Shown here one piece after another: positions 34,059-43,971 of a stretch of DNA of 64,000 nt (positions within the stretch are counted from its first letter, which is position 1; the number at the start of each line of letters is the position of its first letter). This DNA is from Prosthecobacter sp. (lineage in GTDB: Bacteria; Verrucomicrobiota; Verrucomicrobiia; Verrucomicrobiales; Verrucomicrobiaceae): positions 1-64,000 of the forward strand of contig JAFMIR010000002.1 of the NCBI GenBank assembly GCA_017853885.1, written 5' to 3'. Below the pieces are notes generated by a model. That model saw only the letters and a program-made list of their open reading frames with translations, was not told the DNA's origin and made no database searches. The position numbers and the translations under genes are program-made.

Positions 34059-36233
34059 ATGGCCAACTACATTAGAATTGCCAAGATCGTCATGCTTGTG
34101 ACTTACGTGCAAGCGCATGCCCAAATGCTCCCGGGTACTCAGCCGCTTGAATCGAATGCAGACTTTTCGTCTGCGATGGTTGCCGGGATTGATAAGATGT
34201 CGCTCAAGTTGATTGAGCGGTCAAAAGCTAGTCGGAGGCCGACTCGGGAAAAATTGAAGGCTGCTCTTGGCATGGTCGATGAACGGGTGGTCTGCTCAAC
34301 GTTGGATTTAGTGGGTGACATGAATTCACCGGCTTTGCTGCATGAGTCCGAAACCTGCCGTGTGTTTCGCGTTCGCTGGCCAGTTTTGGATGGTGTGCAT
34401 GGCGAGGGGCTATATTTGCAACCTAAAGCGAAGCCGAAGGCTCGAGTTGTGTATCTCTCAGATGCTTCCCATGCACCGGAAAACCTCGTTGACGGCTTTT
34501 TGATTCGCAGCGGCACCGAAGTGGTTATTCCTGCGCTGATCAATCGCGATTCCGAGTTCAGCAGCAACGACAAGTTTGGTGTGAGGACGAACTGTTCACA
34601 CCGCGAGTGGATCTACCGTCAAAGCTACGAACTGGGACGTCATCTTGCGGGTTACGAAGTTCAGAAGGCCCTGGCAGTGATCGATTGGTTCAAGGCACAA
34701 AAAGAGCAGGTTCCAGTGGTTATGGCAGGTGTCGGGGAAGGGGGGATGCTAGCGCTTCATGCAGCGGCGCTGGATGAACGGATCGACGCGGTCTATTCGG
34801 CAGGGTACTTTGCGCCACGTGAGGGTGTTTGGGCAGAACCGATTGAGCGAAATGTCTTTGGCCTGCTGCGTGATCTGGGTGATGCGGAGATTACCAGCCT
34901 CGTTGCACCGCGTCCGCTGGTGCTTCAGCATGCTTTTTATCCCCGATGGGCGGTCTCGATGGAAGCCCCGAAGGGGGTGAAGGCCATTGCAGCACCCGGA
35001 AGACTCTCAGAGCCGACGTTTGATTCGTTTGAGGCTGAAATTGCTCGTGCGAGGCGGCTCGCTCCCACGAGTCGAATCCTTGTCGCCACTGGAGAAACTT
35101 CGAATGACTCGATCATCCGACATTTGCTGCCTTCAACTTCAATTTCGGTTACACCCGCTGCTAAGATCGTTCTCAAACCCGACTCCACGAGACAGAAACG
35201 CCTTTTGCGCGAATTGGAGGCCTTCACGCAGCGTTTGCTCGTCAGCACGGAGACGGAGCGGAACCATGCTTTTTGGAAAAAGCTGCCGCTGAACTCTTTG
35301 GCAGATTTTGAAGCGCATACGGCCAAAGAGCGAGATCGCTTTTGGAATGAGGTTATCGGGCGTCTGCCTGATCCGGACAAGCCGATGAATGCCAAGAGTC
35401 GTTTCGTGCGTGAGACGAACAAGGTCGCGATTTACGAAGTCACACTGGATGTGTGGGATGATGTCTTTGCGTGGGGCTGGCTCTGCCTGCCAAAGGATCT
35501 TCAGAAAGGCGAGAAGCGTCCTGTCGTAGTCTGCCAGCACGGTTTGGAGGGTATCCCAGAAGATACCATCACAACGGACGTCTCACAGAGGGCATTTGCT
35601 GCTTATCAGGCTTTCACGTTGAGGCTCGCCGAGCAAGGTTTTGTGACTTTTGCGCCACACAATCCCTATCGAGGGATGCATGCCTTTCGCACGCTTCAGC
35701 GCAAACTCAACCCGCTGGGCCTCACCCTTTACAGCGTAATCAATGGTCAACACCAACGTATTCTCGAATGGTTGAAAGCTCAGCCATTCACTATGCCAGA
35801 AAAAATGGCTTTTTACGGCCTCAGCTACGGTGGTAAATCGGCCATGCGCACACCTGCGGTGCTCAAAGACTACTGTCTGAGCATTTGCAGCGGCGACTTC
35901 AATGAATGGGTTCGCAAGTGTGTGAGCAGCGACCTACCCATGAGTTACATTCACACACATGAATACGAAATCTGGGAGTGGAACATGGGGCGCACCTTCA
36001 ACTATGCTGAGATGGCCGCTTTGATCGCGCCAAGGCCCTTCATGGTCGAGCGTGGTCACAATGATGGCGTGGGTATTGACGAGTGGGTGAACTACGAGTT
36101 CGCCAAAGTCCGCCGCCTCTACAACAAGCTTCTCATTGGCGACCGTGCGACGATCGAACACTTCGACGGCCCGCACATGATTCATGGTGTTGGCACATTT
36201 GATTTCTTGAGAGAGAAGCTGGGCTGGAAATAA
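34059..36233 (+). CDS. Tandem alpha/beta hydrolase with an inactive-looking first domain
   Basis: The ATG at 34059 gives 724 residues with a signal-like segment (about 1-22); the frame is open upstream to 33918 but that would remove the signal peptide and overlap the terminator of the previous gene. Two alpha/beta hydrolase domains stand in a row. In the first (about 90-330) the nucleophile elbow reads GVGEG at 224-228, with Gly226 where Ser is expected. In the second (about 430-720) the elbow GLSYG is normal, with Ser589 as nucleophile, after HGLEG and before a closing HFDGPHMIHG. Acetyl-xylan-esterase/dienelactone-hydrolase-like; substrate unknown. The first domain may be structural. Convergent with the next gene with 4 bp between. 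Confidence 0.8.
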   Translation: MANYIRIAKIVMLVTYVQAHAQMLPGTQPLESNADFSSAMVAGIDKMSLKLIERSKASRRPTREKLKAALGMVDERVVCSTLDLVGDMNSPALLHESETCRVFRVRWPVLDGVHGEGLYLQPKAKPKARVVYLSDASHAPENLVDGFLIRSGTEVVIPALINRDSEFSSNDKFGVRTNCSHREWIYRQSYELGRHLAGYEVQKALAVIDWFKAQKEQVPVVMAGVGEGGMLALHAAALDERIDAVYSAGYFAPREGVWAEPIERNVFGLLRDLGDAEITSLVAPRPLVLQHAFYPRWAVSMEAPKGVKAIAAPGRLSEPTFDSFEAEIARARRLAPTSRILVATGETSNDSIIRHLLPSTSISVTPAAKIVLKPDSTRQKRLLRELEAFTQRLLVSTETERNHAFWKKLPLNSLADFEAHTAKERDRFWNEVIGRLPDPDKPMNAKSRFVRETNKVAIYEVTLDVWDDVFAWGWLCLPKDLQKGEKRPVVVCQHGLEGIPEDTITTDVSQRAFAAYQAFTLRLAEQGFVTFAPHNPYRGMHAFRTLQRKLNPLGLTLYSVINGQHQRILEWLKAQPFTMPEKMAFYGLSYGGKSAMRTPAVLKDYCLSICSGDFNEWVRKCVSSDLPMSYIHTHEYEIWEWNMGRTFNYAEMAALIAPRPFMVERGHNDGVGIDEWVNYEFAKVRRLYNKLLIGDRATIEHFDGPHMIHGVGTFDFLREKLGWK

Positions 36234-36237
36234 GCGA

Positions 36238-37494
36238 TCAGGTTTTCTTGAGTTCGCCAGCGAGGATATTCATGCTGGAAGCGAAGCGATTCATGACGAA
36301 ATCCCGGGCTTTGACGGCCTTGACTTTGGCGCCGACAGGGTCTTTGGCCATGGCGAGGACGGTATCAGCTACGCGTATCAGTTCGTCTTCCTTGTCGAGA
36401 TCGAAAAGCCATTCGCCGAGGCCAATATCACGCCACATGAGGCCCTTAGTGGTCTGCTCCGCCCAGCGACAAACGATAGCTGGGATGCCGCTGCCGATAC
36501 ACATGATCGGGCTGTGCATCTCATGACCAAAAAGGCCTGCACTCCGGCGGTAAGTGCTAATGGCTTCATCGGTGAGCCAGTAACTCTCACGCCAGACAAC
36601 ACGGTCTTTGATAGCCTCCGGCAGTTTGTCGTAGAGCATCTCTTTGCCCACTTGCATTTGCGTTTTGTCTTCGGGGCATAGAAGGATCTTCAAATCAGTA
36701 TTCTCGATGACCTTGATGATGGCATCGAGCAGTGGTTTACCATCGCGGTCACGCATGGCGTCGTTGCGTGCCTGTTTCACGGGATCGGGCTTGACCTTCT
36801 TTTCTGGGATGGTCCAGTAAGGTGTGAAACGAAGGCGTGGGATACAGCAGAGGAACTTACCATTCTCGAGGCCGTTCGCCTTTAAGAAGGCCTCCGCTTT
36901 CGCATCATCAGCCAGATCGACCGCAAAAGCTCCGTCTGGGCCGTAGTCCATGACTGGGCATGTGCAGCCTTTTTGCTTGGCGAGTTCCAGTGATGCGGAA
37001 TCTCGGAAATACGCAAACTTCGCTCCACTAAGGACTTCAATCGAATTGCCCATCGCTCCATCGGCAGAAGGTTTCGTGGAAGTCGAAGCCTGTTTGCTAA
37101 ACGTGATCCCATAGATGCCGTAGGGCTTTCCTGTGGTTTTGAACCACTTCACCACGTCTTTTTCTGCCACGAGCGAAGGGCCGCTGCCGTGCAGCAGGAA
37201 GTCGCATTCAGCGAAAGCCTTTTTCACAGCATCGCCGTTCACGATTTGGATCTTCGGGAACCGAGCCTTGAGCATCTCGGAGACGCCATTGTCGACTTTG
37301 GACGGCCAGAGTCGCACCTCGGCTTGCGGTAGATGTTTTTCGAGCAAGGCGAGCACGCCGGGCGTGTGTGCGATGTCGCCGATGTTCACGGTTTGCCACG
37401 AGGAGCGGAGTAGCACGCGGGGTACACGTCCTTCGGCAGCGGAAGAAGAGATGGCGGCGAGCAGGGAAGTGTGGAGGAAGTGACGACGTTTCAT
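36238..37494 (-). CDS. Polysaccharide pyruvyl transferase family protein
   Basis: The ATG at 37494 gives 418 residues; the frame continues upstream to 37587 and would then overlap the next gene. The start carries a twin-arginine-like signal ([20 protein letters not shown]). Family motifs of PF04230 follow: [24 protein letters not shown], the [21 protein letters not shown] loop, [28 protein letters not shown] and LLCPEDKTQ...[41 protein letters not shown]. The family's characterised members attach pyruvate ketals to cell-surface sugars. A secreted member is unusual and suggests a non-enzymatic or altered role, or an anchored enzyme. Convergent with the hydrolase gene. Confidence 0.8.
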   Translation of the reverse strand: MKRRHFLHTSLLAAISSSAAEGRVPRVLLRSSWQTVNIGDIAHTPGVLALLEKHLPQAEVRLWPSKVDNGVSEMLKARFPKIQIVNGDAVKKAFAECDFLLHGSGPSLVAEKDVVKWFKTTGKPYGIYGITFSKQASTSTKPSADGAMGNSIEVLSGAKFAYFRDSASLELAKQKGCTCPVMDYGPDGAFAVDLADDAKAEAFLKANGLENGKFLCCIPRLRFTPYWTIPEKKVKPDPVKQARNDAMRDRDGKPLLDAIIKVIENTDLKILLCPEDKTQMQVGKEMLYDKLPEAIKDRVVWRESYWLTDEAISTYRRSAGLFGHEMHSPIMCIGSGIPAIVCRWAEQTTKGLMWRDIGLGEWLFDLDKEDELIRVADTVLAMAKDPVGAKVKAVKARDFVMNRFASSMNILAGELKKT

Positions 37495-37537
37495 GGAGCA
37501 GGGATAAGGAGGCTGCGGTGGTGGTTTGGACGCCAAA

Positions 37538-38431
37538 TCATCGCGCATTTGGCGAGGCACTGGGATTCCAATCGCCTGCTTGAGCATTGCCGGGGTTGAT
37601 CAGTGTGATGCCGGGATGGGAGAACTGGATGCGGCGCTGGCGGTAAAGAGCTCCGAGCGCCTGTTTGAAGGCCTTTTTGCTCGCATCAAAGGTCGCGCGG
37701 ATCTTCTCCGGTGGGCTGTCATCATCGTAAGGCAGGCTTCCGTCGCTCTGCTTGAGCGCTTCGAGGATTTTGTCCGTCAGCGAGGCCACGCGTTGGTAAC
37801 CGGAGGCATCAAGGCTCAGATCGATCTTCCCGCCGGGGTGGATCATCATCACATACCCCTTTACTCGCTGACCGATTTGAAGCACGCCACCGACGTTGGT
37901 GTGATACAGTAGGCCGAGATGCGTTCCTTCAATAATGGCATTGTAGCCCAGTGGCGTCCGGGAGGCGATCATCAGGCGCACTTCTTGCTTCAGTTGAAAC
38001 GGCGGGCGTTCTTTGCTCAGATGACGGTTGAGTCGTGTGGTGGCGATGATCCGATCGGTTTTGTCATCGAGCATGACGTAAACGACCACCTTCTGGCCAG
38101 GCATGACACGCTGGTCTCCCTGCTCGCGAAACGGCAACAGCAGATCCTTGGGTAGGCCCCAATTCAGGAAGGCGCCAATGTTCTGGTTTACACTGACCAC
38201 CTCAAGTGTGGCAAACTGTCCCACCACGGCAAAAGGCTGTTCAGTTGTGGCCACCAGACGGTCCTCGGAGTCACGATATAAGAAGACATCCAAATCTTGT
38301 CCGATCTCCGTCCCGCGAGGAATGTAACGGTTAGGTAGAAGAATCTCTCCCCGTTCGCCAGCGTCAAGATAAATGCCACGAGGTGTGCTATGAAGCACAG
38401 TCAGGGAGTGTCTTTTGCCAATCTGGGTCAT
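37538..38431 (-). CDS. cvfB: S1-domain RNA-binding protein, CvfB/YitL-like
   Basis: Cytoplasmic protein of 297 residues with S1-like domains and a C-terminal winged-helix region. The first S1-like unit runs from [33 protein letters not shown], the second contains [32 protein letters not shown] and the third [44 protein letters not shown]. The C-terminal part ([47 protein letters not shown]) is the typical CvfB winged helix. CvfB affects virulence gene expression in Staphylococcus; the RNA target in other bacteria is unknown. It is the third of four co-directional genes with the two PilT-like genes (spaced 64 bp) and the pyruvyl transferase gene. Confidence 0.9.
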   Translation of the reverse strand: MTQIGKRHSLTVLHSTPRGIYLDAGERGEILLPNRYIPRGTEIGQDLDVFLYRDSEDRLVATTEQPFAVVGQFATLEVVSVNQNIGAFLNWGLPKDLLLPFREQGDQRVMPGQKVVVYVMLDDKTDRIIATTRLNRHLSKERPPFQLKQEVRLMIASRTPLGYNAIIEGTHLGLLYHTNVGGVLQIGQRVKGYVMMIHPGGKIDLSLDASGYQRVASLTDKILEALKQSDGSLPYDDDSPPEKIRATFDASKKAFKQALGALYRQRRIQFSHPGITLINPGNAQAGDWNPSASPNAR

Positions 38432-38495
38432 AGGCCAGTAGAGGCTTCAACACAGCCAAATGCAACGTCCGTAATGCGGATAGAAATCTGCGTTT

Positions 38496-39569
38496 TTATT
38501 GTCGGCAGCTAGCACAGTTCATCTCAACAAATTTGGCATCACGCGCACGAATGAGCGCGTCTTCCACGGTGATAAAACCATGCTTGGCAAGATGGATGAG
38601 GCTATCATCAATCGTGTGCATGCCATCAATCCCTCCGATTTGGATGAGATTTGGCAGTTGGGTGAGACGCTTCGAGCGGATGCAGGCGGCAATGGCGGAG
38701 TTACCCACCATGACTTCAGAAGCCATGACGCGGCCTGGCTGGTCACGCCGGACGATCAGCGACTGACAGATCACTCCGCGGAGAGAGCTGGCGAGTTGTG
38801 AAGCGACAAAGTCTTGTTGTTCCTCAGGAAAAGCATCGAGGATGCGCAGGATGGTGCTCGGCGCGTCGTGCGTGTGCAGCGTGCTGATGACCAGATGTCC
38901 TGTTTCTGCGGCGGTAAGAGCTGTGCGCATCGTTTCGAGGTCACGCAATTCACTCACAACAATGACATCGGCATCTTGGCGTAGAGCACTTTTAATGGCG
39001 GCGGCAAAGGTGTGGGTGTCCGCACCCACCTGCCTCTGGCGAATGACGCTCTGGCCGTGCTGGAACACAAATTCGATGGGGTCCTCAATGCTCACGACAT
39101 TGGCCTTACGCACGCGTGAGATATGTTGGGTTAGAGAGGAGAGCGTGGTGGTTTTGCCTGAATTGCTGGTGCCGGTGACGAGGATAAGGCCATCACGGAG
39201 CTGTGCAAAACCCTCTACTGTTGGTCCATGGCCGAGATCCCGAATCTCTGGAATGGTGTGGGGGATGTATCGGAAGGATGCCTCGATTCGCCCTAGGACG
39301 TAACAGGCATTGCCGCGGAAGCGTCCGAGGTTTTCCACTTGGATGGCAAAGTCGAGCTCCCACTCCTGCTCGAGCTTCGCACGTTGGTTTTCTTTCAAGA
39401 CTGCGAGAATGAGCTCGCGTAGGTCAGTGACGGCTAACTCTTCTTCAGTGATCGGTTCAAGAATCCCATTGATGCGCCCCATGGGTGGGCTGCCGGCTGC
39501 AAGGTGGAGATCAGATCCGCCGCGTTCGATCACCAGGAACAGGTAGTCAATGAGGTCGTGGGTCCGCAT
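38496..39569 (-). CDS. PilT/PilU-type twitching ATPase (second of a pair)
   Basis: Hexameric ATPase of the type IV pilus retraction family, 357 residues. Walker A GTSNSGKT at 133-140, then the Asp box (IEDPIEFVF), Walker B (DADVIVVSELRD) and the His box (TGHLVISTLHTHDA). N-terminal PAS-like region at 1-110. The C-terminus ends CASCRQ, with a CxxC pair not usual in PilT. The paralogue lies immediately upstream on the same strand with a 21-bp gap (39570-39590), so the two are likely co-transcribed; the pair corresponds to pilT-pilU in Pseudomonas. No pilin, PilB or secretin gene is in the window. Confidence 0.93.
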   Translation of the reverse strand: MRTHDLIDYLFLVIERGGSDLHLAAGSPPMGRINGILEPITEEELAVTDLRELILAVLKENQRAKLEQEWELDFAIQVENLGRFRGNACYVLGRIEASFRYIPHTIPEIRDLGHGPTVEGFAQLRDGLILVTGTSNSGKTTTLSSLTQHISRVRKANVVSIEDPIEFVFQHGQSVIRQRQVGADTHTFAAAIKSALRQDADVIVVSELRDLETMRTALTAAETGHLVISTLHTHDAPSTILRILDAFPEEQQDFVASQLASSLRGVICQSLIVRRDQPGRVMASEVMVGNSAIAACIRSKRLTQLPNLIQIGGIDGMHTIDDSLIHLAKHGFITVEDALIRARDAKFVEMNCASCRQ

Positions 39570-39590
39570 GTTGAAGGAGGATAATGGCTA

Positions 39591-40643
39591 TCAAGAGATG
39601 CCGCGCGCAGCGCGGCGGAATTCGGCCTCGTTTCCAACGGCGGCTATGGCCGTGGTTTCATCTAGGACGCCTTGCTCGTAGGCGGCTGCAATAGACTGAA
39701 GAAAAGTTCGACAGTTGGGATCGTTTGCACGGCTCATGTAATCGGCAATTTCGCTTGTGGCGCGTCTGGCGATCCAGTCACGCACTGCGCCACCGTTTTG
39801 GAGATGCTCCACAAGAAGGGTGAGCTGACCCTCATGGCTGGGCACGAGTTTTTGGCAGAGCACGCCCACAAGCTGGTGGGACAGCAGGTGCAGGCCGATG
39901 CCGACCTGCTCGGCAGGGAAGAGGTTCACAAACCGCTCCATGGTGTCAGCGACGGTGGCGCTGTGCATCGAGGCGATCACTAGATGGCCCGTTTCGCAGG
40001 CCTGAAGTGCGGTGAAGGCCGTGTCATAATCACGGATTTCTCCCACAAAAATGACATCCGGTGCTTGGCGCATAGCCGCACGAAGGCCGCGCGGGAAACT
40101 GGGCGTATCGCGTCCGACCTCACGCTGCGTGAACATGCAGCGGTTGTTGCTGAAGATGTACTCCACCGGGTCCTCAATGGTCACAATGTGACGCGCAACA
40201 TTTTGGTTCATCCAGTGCAAGATGCCAGCAAGCGTGGTCGATTTTCCCTGACCGGTGGAACCGGTCACAAGCACCATTCCGTGCTCTTGCATGGCCCAGC
40301 GGGTGAGTAGCCACTCGGGTGCGCCCAACTTGGAGAGTGTGGGCATATCCGTGCGCACCCGGCGCAAGGTCGCGGCAAGGCGACCTAGGACCTTGTGGAG
40401 ATTCACACGGAAGCGCGTGCCGCTGCGAGCCACCATGCCAGTATCCACATCTAGGTCTTTGAGTGTGTTGCCACCGCATGCCTGCCACAGGCCAGCCATG
40501 GCGGACAACGTGATGGTTGCATCGCCAAAGACCATGAGTTGTTCATTGATCTTCATCCGAGGCACTTCACCTTCTTGCAGAAACACATCGCTGGCTTGGT
40601 GATCTTCAGCGGCTTGGAGAATGTCATCGATGGAATGGGCCAT
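39591..40643 (-). CDS. PilT/PilU-type twitching ATPase (first of a pair)
   Basis: The protein has 350 residues. Walker A GSTGQGKST at 128-136, then IEDPVEYIF, a Walker B segment APDVIFVGEIRD and TGHLVIASMHSATVADTMERF. The N-terminus (SDVFLQEGEVPRMKINEQLM) resembles PilT's N-terminal domain, but the segment around residues 55-70 (CGGNTLKDLDVDTG) is unlike the paralogue. The gene starts at 40643, 118 bp from the divergent PSD1-type gene, and is probably the promoter-proximal gene of the operon pilT-like, pilT-like, cvfB. Likely role: retraction of type IV pili and control of twitching, cytoplasmic side of the inner membrane. Confidence 0.93.
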   Translation of the reverse strand: MAHSIDDILQAAEDHQASDVFLQEGEVPRMKINEQLMVFGDATITLSAMAGLWQACGGNTLKDLDVDTGMVARSGTRFRVNLHKVLGRLAATLRRVRTDMPTLSKLGAPEWLLTRWAMQEHGMVLVTGSTGQGKSTTLAGILHWMNQNVARHIVTIEDPVEYIFSNNRCMFTQREVGRDTPSFPRGLRAAMRQAPDVIFVGEIRDYDTAFTALQACETGHLVIASMHSATVADTMERFVNLFPAEQVGIGLHLLSHQLVGVLCQKLVPSHEGQLTLLVEHLQNGGAVRDWIARRATSEIADYMSRANDPNCRTFLQSIAAAYEQGVLDETTAIAAVGNEAEFRRAARGIS

Positions 40644-40761
40644 ACGTCAGAAAAGTTAGCGGTCGTGTCATGATCTCACAAGCCCTGCGTGCGCGTTTGT
40701 TACATGAATTTGCCTCTGTGTTGGCTAGAATTTCGCGGCGCGACCCGTTCCTAGCAACACC

Positions 40762-42933
40762 ATGATCTGTTTTACGCGCTCGTTTGCCATCACACTTCTG
40801 CTGGTCGCCTCTTTGCCTGCCAGCGAAGAGGCTCGATGTATCGATGAACTTCTGGCGCAGGACTGGCAAAAAAATGGTATTCAGCCCAACCCGCCCGTGA
40901 ACGATTCAATCTTTGTGCGGCGAGTCTATCTGGACATCGTCGGGCGCATTCCCACGCTGGAGGAGACGCAGACTTTCCTGGCTAGCCAAGACTCGCAGAA
41001 GCGCTCACGGCTCATTGATGATCTGCTGGCAGGAGAAGGTTATGTCTCTCACATGTTTCATTTCTGGGCGGACTTGTTGAGGGTGCAGTCACGGGCGAAT
41101 GGCGGCCAGGGGGACATGACTTCCAAGCCTTACCTCGAGCACGTGAAGCGCCGCATCCGCGAAAACATGCCTTACGATGCCTTCGTGCGCGAACTGCTTA
41201 CTGCACAGGGGAAGGTGTGGGACAATCCAGCTATCGGCTACTACATGCGTGATCTGGGCATGCCGCTGGACAATCTCTCGAACACCACGCGTGTCTTCCT
41301 TGGCACCCGCATCGAGTGTGCACAATGCCACAATCATCCCTTCGACCGATGGACGCAGATGCAGTTCTACCAGATGGCGGCTTTCACCTACCCGCTGGAG
41401 ACGAACTTCACCGGCATCGCGCAGCAAAAAGGTGCGAACACGATGATGGCTGCCGCCCGAAGGGACCCCGCACTTGCCACTACGAGCATGCATCTCGGGC
41501 GTGTGTTTGAGAATTTGGGAGATTTTGTGCGCTACAGCAAAGTGGCCGCCCTGCCCGAGCGTGTCTTGAAGTTGCCTCACGATTACATTTACGATGATGC
41601 TAAGCCTCACGATACCGTCAAAGCCGCGACGATGCTCGGTGCGCCGGCAAAGGGTGATCTGGAATCGTTTGCCTCGTGGATGACCTCACCGGACAATCCG
41701 CGTTTCACGCTCGTGATCGCTAACCGCCTTTGGAAGAAGGTTTTCGGTGCCGGCCTTATCGAACCCGTGGATGAGATCTTCGACAGAACAGTGGCATCCA
41801 ACCCGGCGCTGATGAAGCATCTCGAAAAGCTCATGGTCTCGCTGCGGTATGACGTGCGGGCCTTTTTGCGTGTGCTCTACCACACGTGTGCCTATCAGAG
41901 CGAGGCCTCCCGTGCGGAGTTGTATGCGGGAGAGCCTTGCCGTTTCACCGGTCCATTGCTGCGCCGGATGACTGCAGAGCAGATCTACGACAGCTTTGCC
42001 ACGCTGATTCACCCCACGCCGGATATTCCACGTCGTCAGGGCATCGATGCGGAGATGGCTGGGAAGCTCGTGTATCGCGGCAAGTTGAGCGATGCGCTCG
42101 ATCTGCTCTCTGCGGAAGAGATTATCGCTGGTGCGATGAAGGCGGCGGAAGGTTACGAGGCCATTCAGGAACGATCGAAGCCTCTTCGGGAGGCTTACAC
42201 CGCAGCTCAAAAAGCCAAGGACAAGCTGTTAATCGAAAAACTAAATCTCGAGATCCGCAGCATCGAGTTCGTGGCACGCACGGGCATTCATGATCATGTC
42301 GTCGTGCCTGCGGTTGCAAAGCTTTATGAAAAGAAGACCGGCAAACCGGCTCCGCCGCCGATTACCGTGCGAAAGCCCACGATAGAAGAACTCAAAAAGG
42401 CCGGGCAAAATCGGGCTTACATTGATGTGCCGGGTTATGACATTGACCGCCGCATCCCGTTGCACGAGCAAAACGCAGTGGAAGCCCGCGCGGAGATCTT
42501 TCGCGAAGAAGCGGCCCGTTTTAGCATCCGAGACCTTCCTGCCTATATAAAGACTCGTGAAGCTCAGACGCGTGACTGGCCTCGTGCGGCGGACATGGAC
42601 TCTCCGGCACCTCGCGGGCATTACCTGCGTGAATTTGGTCAGAGCGACCGTGATCTCATCGACAATGCCAGCACGGATGCGAGCATGCCACAGGCTCTGG
42701 TGTTGTTGAATAGCGAACTTTTTGAGTCCATCCTGCATCCGCACACGCAACTCCGGCTGAATCTGGCAAAGGCTTCAACTTCTGAGGAGCAGGTCGAGAC
42801 GGTCTATCGCACGCTTTTGTCACGTTTGCCGACGTCGCGTGAAGAATCTGCGTGGGAGTCATCTGGCCTTAAAGATATCGAAGACCTCATTTTTGCCCTG
42901 CTGAACAGCCAGCAGTTTATTTTCGTGCAATAA
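40762..42933 (+). CDS. PSD1-type secreted protein (DUF1549 + DUF1553)
   Basis: The protein has 723 residues with a signal peptide at 1-20. There is no N-terminal cytochrome C domain in contrast to the gene at 1-2681; the protein starts directly with DUF1549 (VRRVYLDIVGRIPTLEETQTFL, FWADLLRVQS), in which a CAQCHNHPFDRW heme-type motif lies at residues 186-197. DUF1553 follows (ANRLWKKVFGAGLIEPVDEIFDR to about residue 460) and closes with RAADMDSPAPRGHYLREFGQSDRDLIDNASTDASMPQALVLLNSELF. A PSD1-type gene normally has a DUF1501 neighbour; here the nearest (29976-31394) is 9 kb away on the same strand. Divergent from the pilT-like pair. Confidence 0.92.
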   Translation: MICFTRSFAITLLLVASLPASEEARCIDELLAQDWQKNGIQPNPPVNDSIFVRRVYLDIVGRIPTLEETQTFLASQDSQKRSRLIDDLLAGEGYVSHMFHFWADLLRVQSRANGGQGDMTSKPYLEHVKRRIRENMPYDAFVRELLTAQGKVWDNPAIGYYMRDLGMPLDNLSNTTRVFLGTRIECAQCHNHPFDRWTQMQFYQMAAFTYPLETNFTGIAQQKGANTMMAAARRDPALATTSMHLGRVFENLGDFVRYSKVAALPERVLKLPHDYIYDDAKPHDTVKAATMLGAPAKGDLESFASWMTSPDNPRFTLVIANRLWKKVFGAGLIEPVDEIFDRTVASNPALMKHLEKLMVSLRYDVRAFLRVLYHTCAYQSEASRAELYAGEPCRFTGPLLRRMTAEQIYDSFATLIHPTPDIPRRQGIDAEMAGKLVYRGKLSDALDLLSAEEIIAGAMKAAEGYEAIQERSKPLREAYTAAQKAKDKLLIEKLNLEIRSIEFVARTGIHDHVVVPAVAKLYEKKTGKPAPPPITVRKPTIEELKKAGQNRAYIDVPGYDIDRRIPLHEQNAVEARAEIFREEAARFSIRDLPAYIKTREAQTRDWPRAADMDSPAPRGHYLREFGQSDRDLIDNASTDASMPQALVLLNSELFESILHPHTQLRLNLAKASTSEEQVETVYRTLLSRLPTSREESAWESSGLKDIEDLIFALLNSQQFIFVQ

Positions 42934-42948
42934 AAAGCAGCGACATCT

Positions 42949-43971
42949 TTACCAACGAATCACGGAACTAGCCCAAGTGAATCCGCCGCCGAATGCCACA
43001 AGTAGAATGACGTCGCCTTTGTGAATCAAACCCGCACGTCGCGCTTCGTCGAGTGCCACAGGGATGGTGGCGGCGCTAGTATTGCCATATTTATCAAGGT
43101 TCATAAAAACCTTTTCATTAGGTAAGTTCAATCGCTCAGCGATGGCTCCGATGATTCGAGCGTTGGCCTGATGCGGGATAACGAGAGAGACATCCGCAGC
43201 TGTGAGTCCTGCGATTTCGAGAGCCTGCTGGGAGGCCTCCAGCATGCGGGTCACAGCATGCTTGAAAGTTTCGCGGCCCTCCATGTGGATGGTGTTGGGA
43301 CGCTCGACGATGTTTTCTGCGGTGAGCGGGCAGGCGGAACCGCCGCCGGGGACTTTGAGAAGGTCCACCAGATTTCCATCACTGCCCATCACGGTGCTCA
43401 GCACGCGACCTTGGGCGTCGGTCACTTCCTTTTCGCAAGCTTTGCGGATTACGACCGCACCAGCCCCATCGCCAAACAGCACGCAGGTATTACGGTCCTT
43501 CCAGTTGACGAGACTAGAGAGCTTTTCGGCGCCAATAACGAGGGCCGTGGTGCGGTTGCCGGTATTGATGAAGTGGCGAGCCACTTGTAAGGCATAAAGA
43601 AAGCCGGAGCACGCGGCAGAGACGTCAAAACAGACGGCATTGCTCGCTCCGATCTTTTTTTGCACGATACAGGCAGTGCTGGGAAAAGCCATGTCAGAGG
43701 TGACGGTGGCCACGATGATGAGTTGGATTTCCTCGGTTTTGACTCCGGCATCCCTCATTGCACGGCGCGCAGCCTCGGCAGCCATGTCGGAGGTCGCCTC
43801 GTCTGGTGCGGCGATGCGTCGTTCTTTGATCCCGGTGCGGGTGGTGATCCACTCATCGGATGTATCAACCATCTTAGACAAATCCTCATTGGTCAGCACT
43901 TTGGCCGGCATATAACTGCCGGTTCCGATGATGCTGGAGGCACAAAAAGGCTGCGAACTAGGCGTGGGCAT
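42949..43971 (-). CDS. fabH: 3-oxoacyl-[ACP] synthase III
   Basis: Catalyses the first condensation of fatty-acid elongation, acetyl-CoA with malonyl-ACP. The protein has 340 residues. The Cys-His-Asn triad is complete: Cys in DVSAACSGFLYAL, His in SLVIPHQANARIIGA and Asn in NLDKYGNTSAATIPVAL. The N-terminal SYMPAKVLTNEDLSKMVDTSDEWITTRTGIKERRIA is typical for FabH. The start overlaps the end of the upstream plsX by 14 bp (43958-43971), so the two are co-transcribed and translationally coupled. PlsX then FabH is a classic order; the usual rpmF (L32) gene in front of plsX is not seen here. Ends 15 bp from the convergent PSD1 gene. Confidence 0.97.
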   Translation of the reverse strand: MPTPSSQPFCASSIIGTGSYMPAKVLTNEDLSKMVDTSDEWITTRTGIKERRIAAPDEATSDMAAEAARRAMRDAGVKTEEIQLIIVATVTSDMAFPSTACIVQKKIGASNAVCFDVSAACSGFLYALQVARHFINTGNRTTALVIGAEKLSSLVNWKDRNTCVLFGDGAGAVVIRKACEKEVTDAQGRVLSTVMGSDGNLVDLLKVPGGGSACPLTAENIVERPNTIHMEGRETFKHAVTRMLEASQQALEIAGLTAADVSLVIPHQANARIIGAIAERLNLPNEKVFMNLDKYGNTSAATIPVALDEARRAGLIHKGDVILLVAFGGGFTWASSVIRW

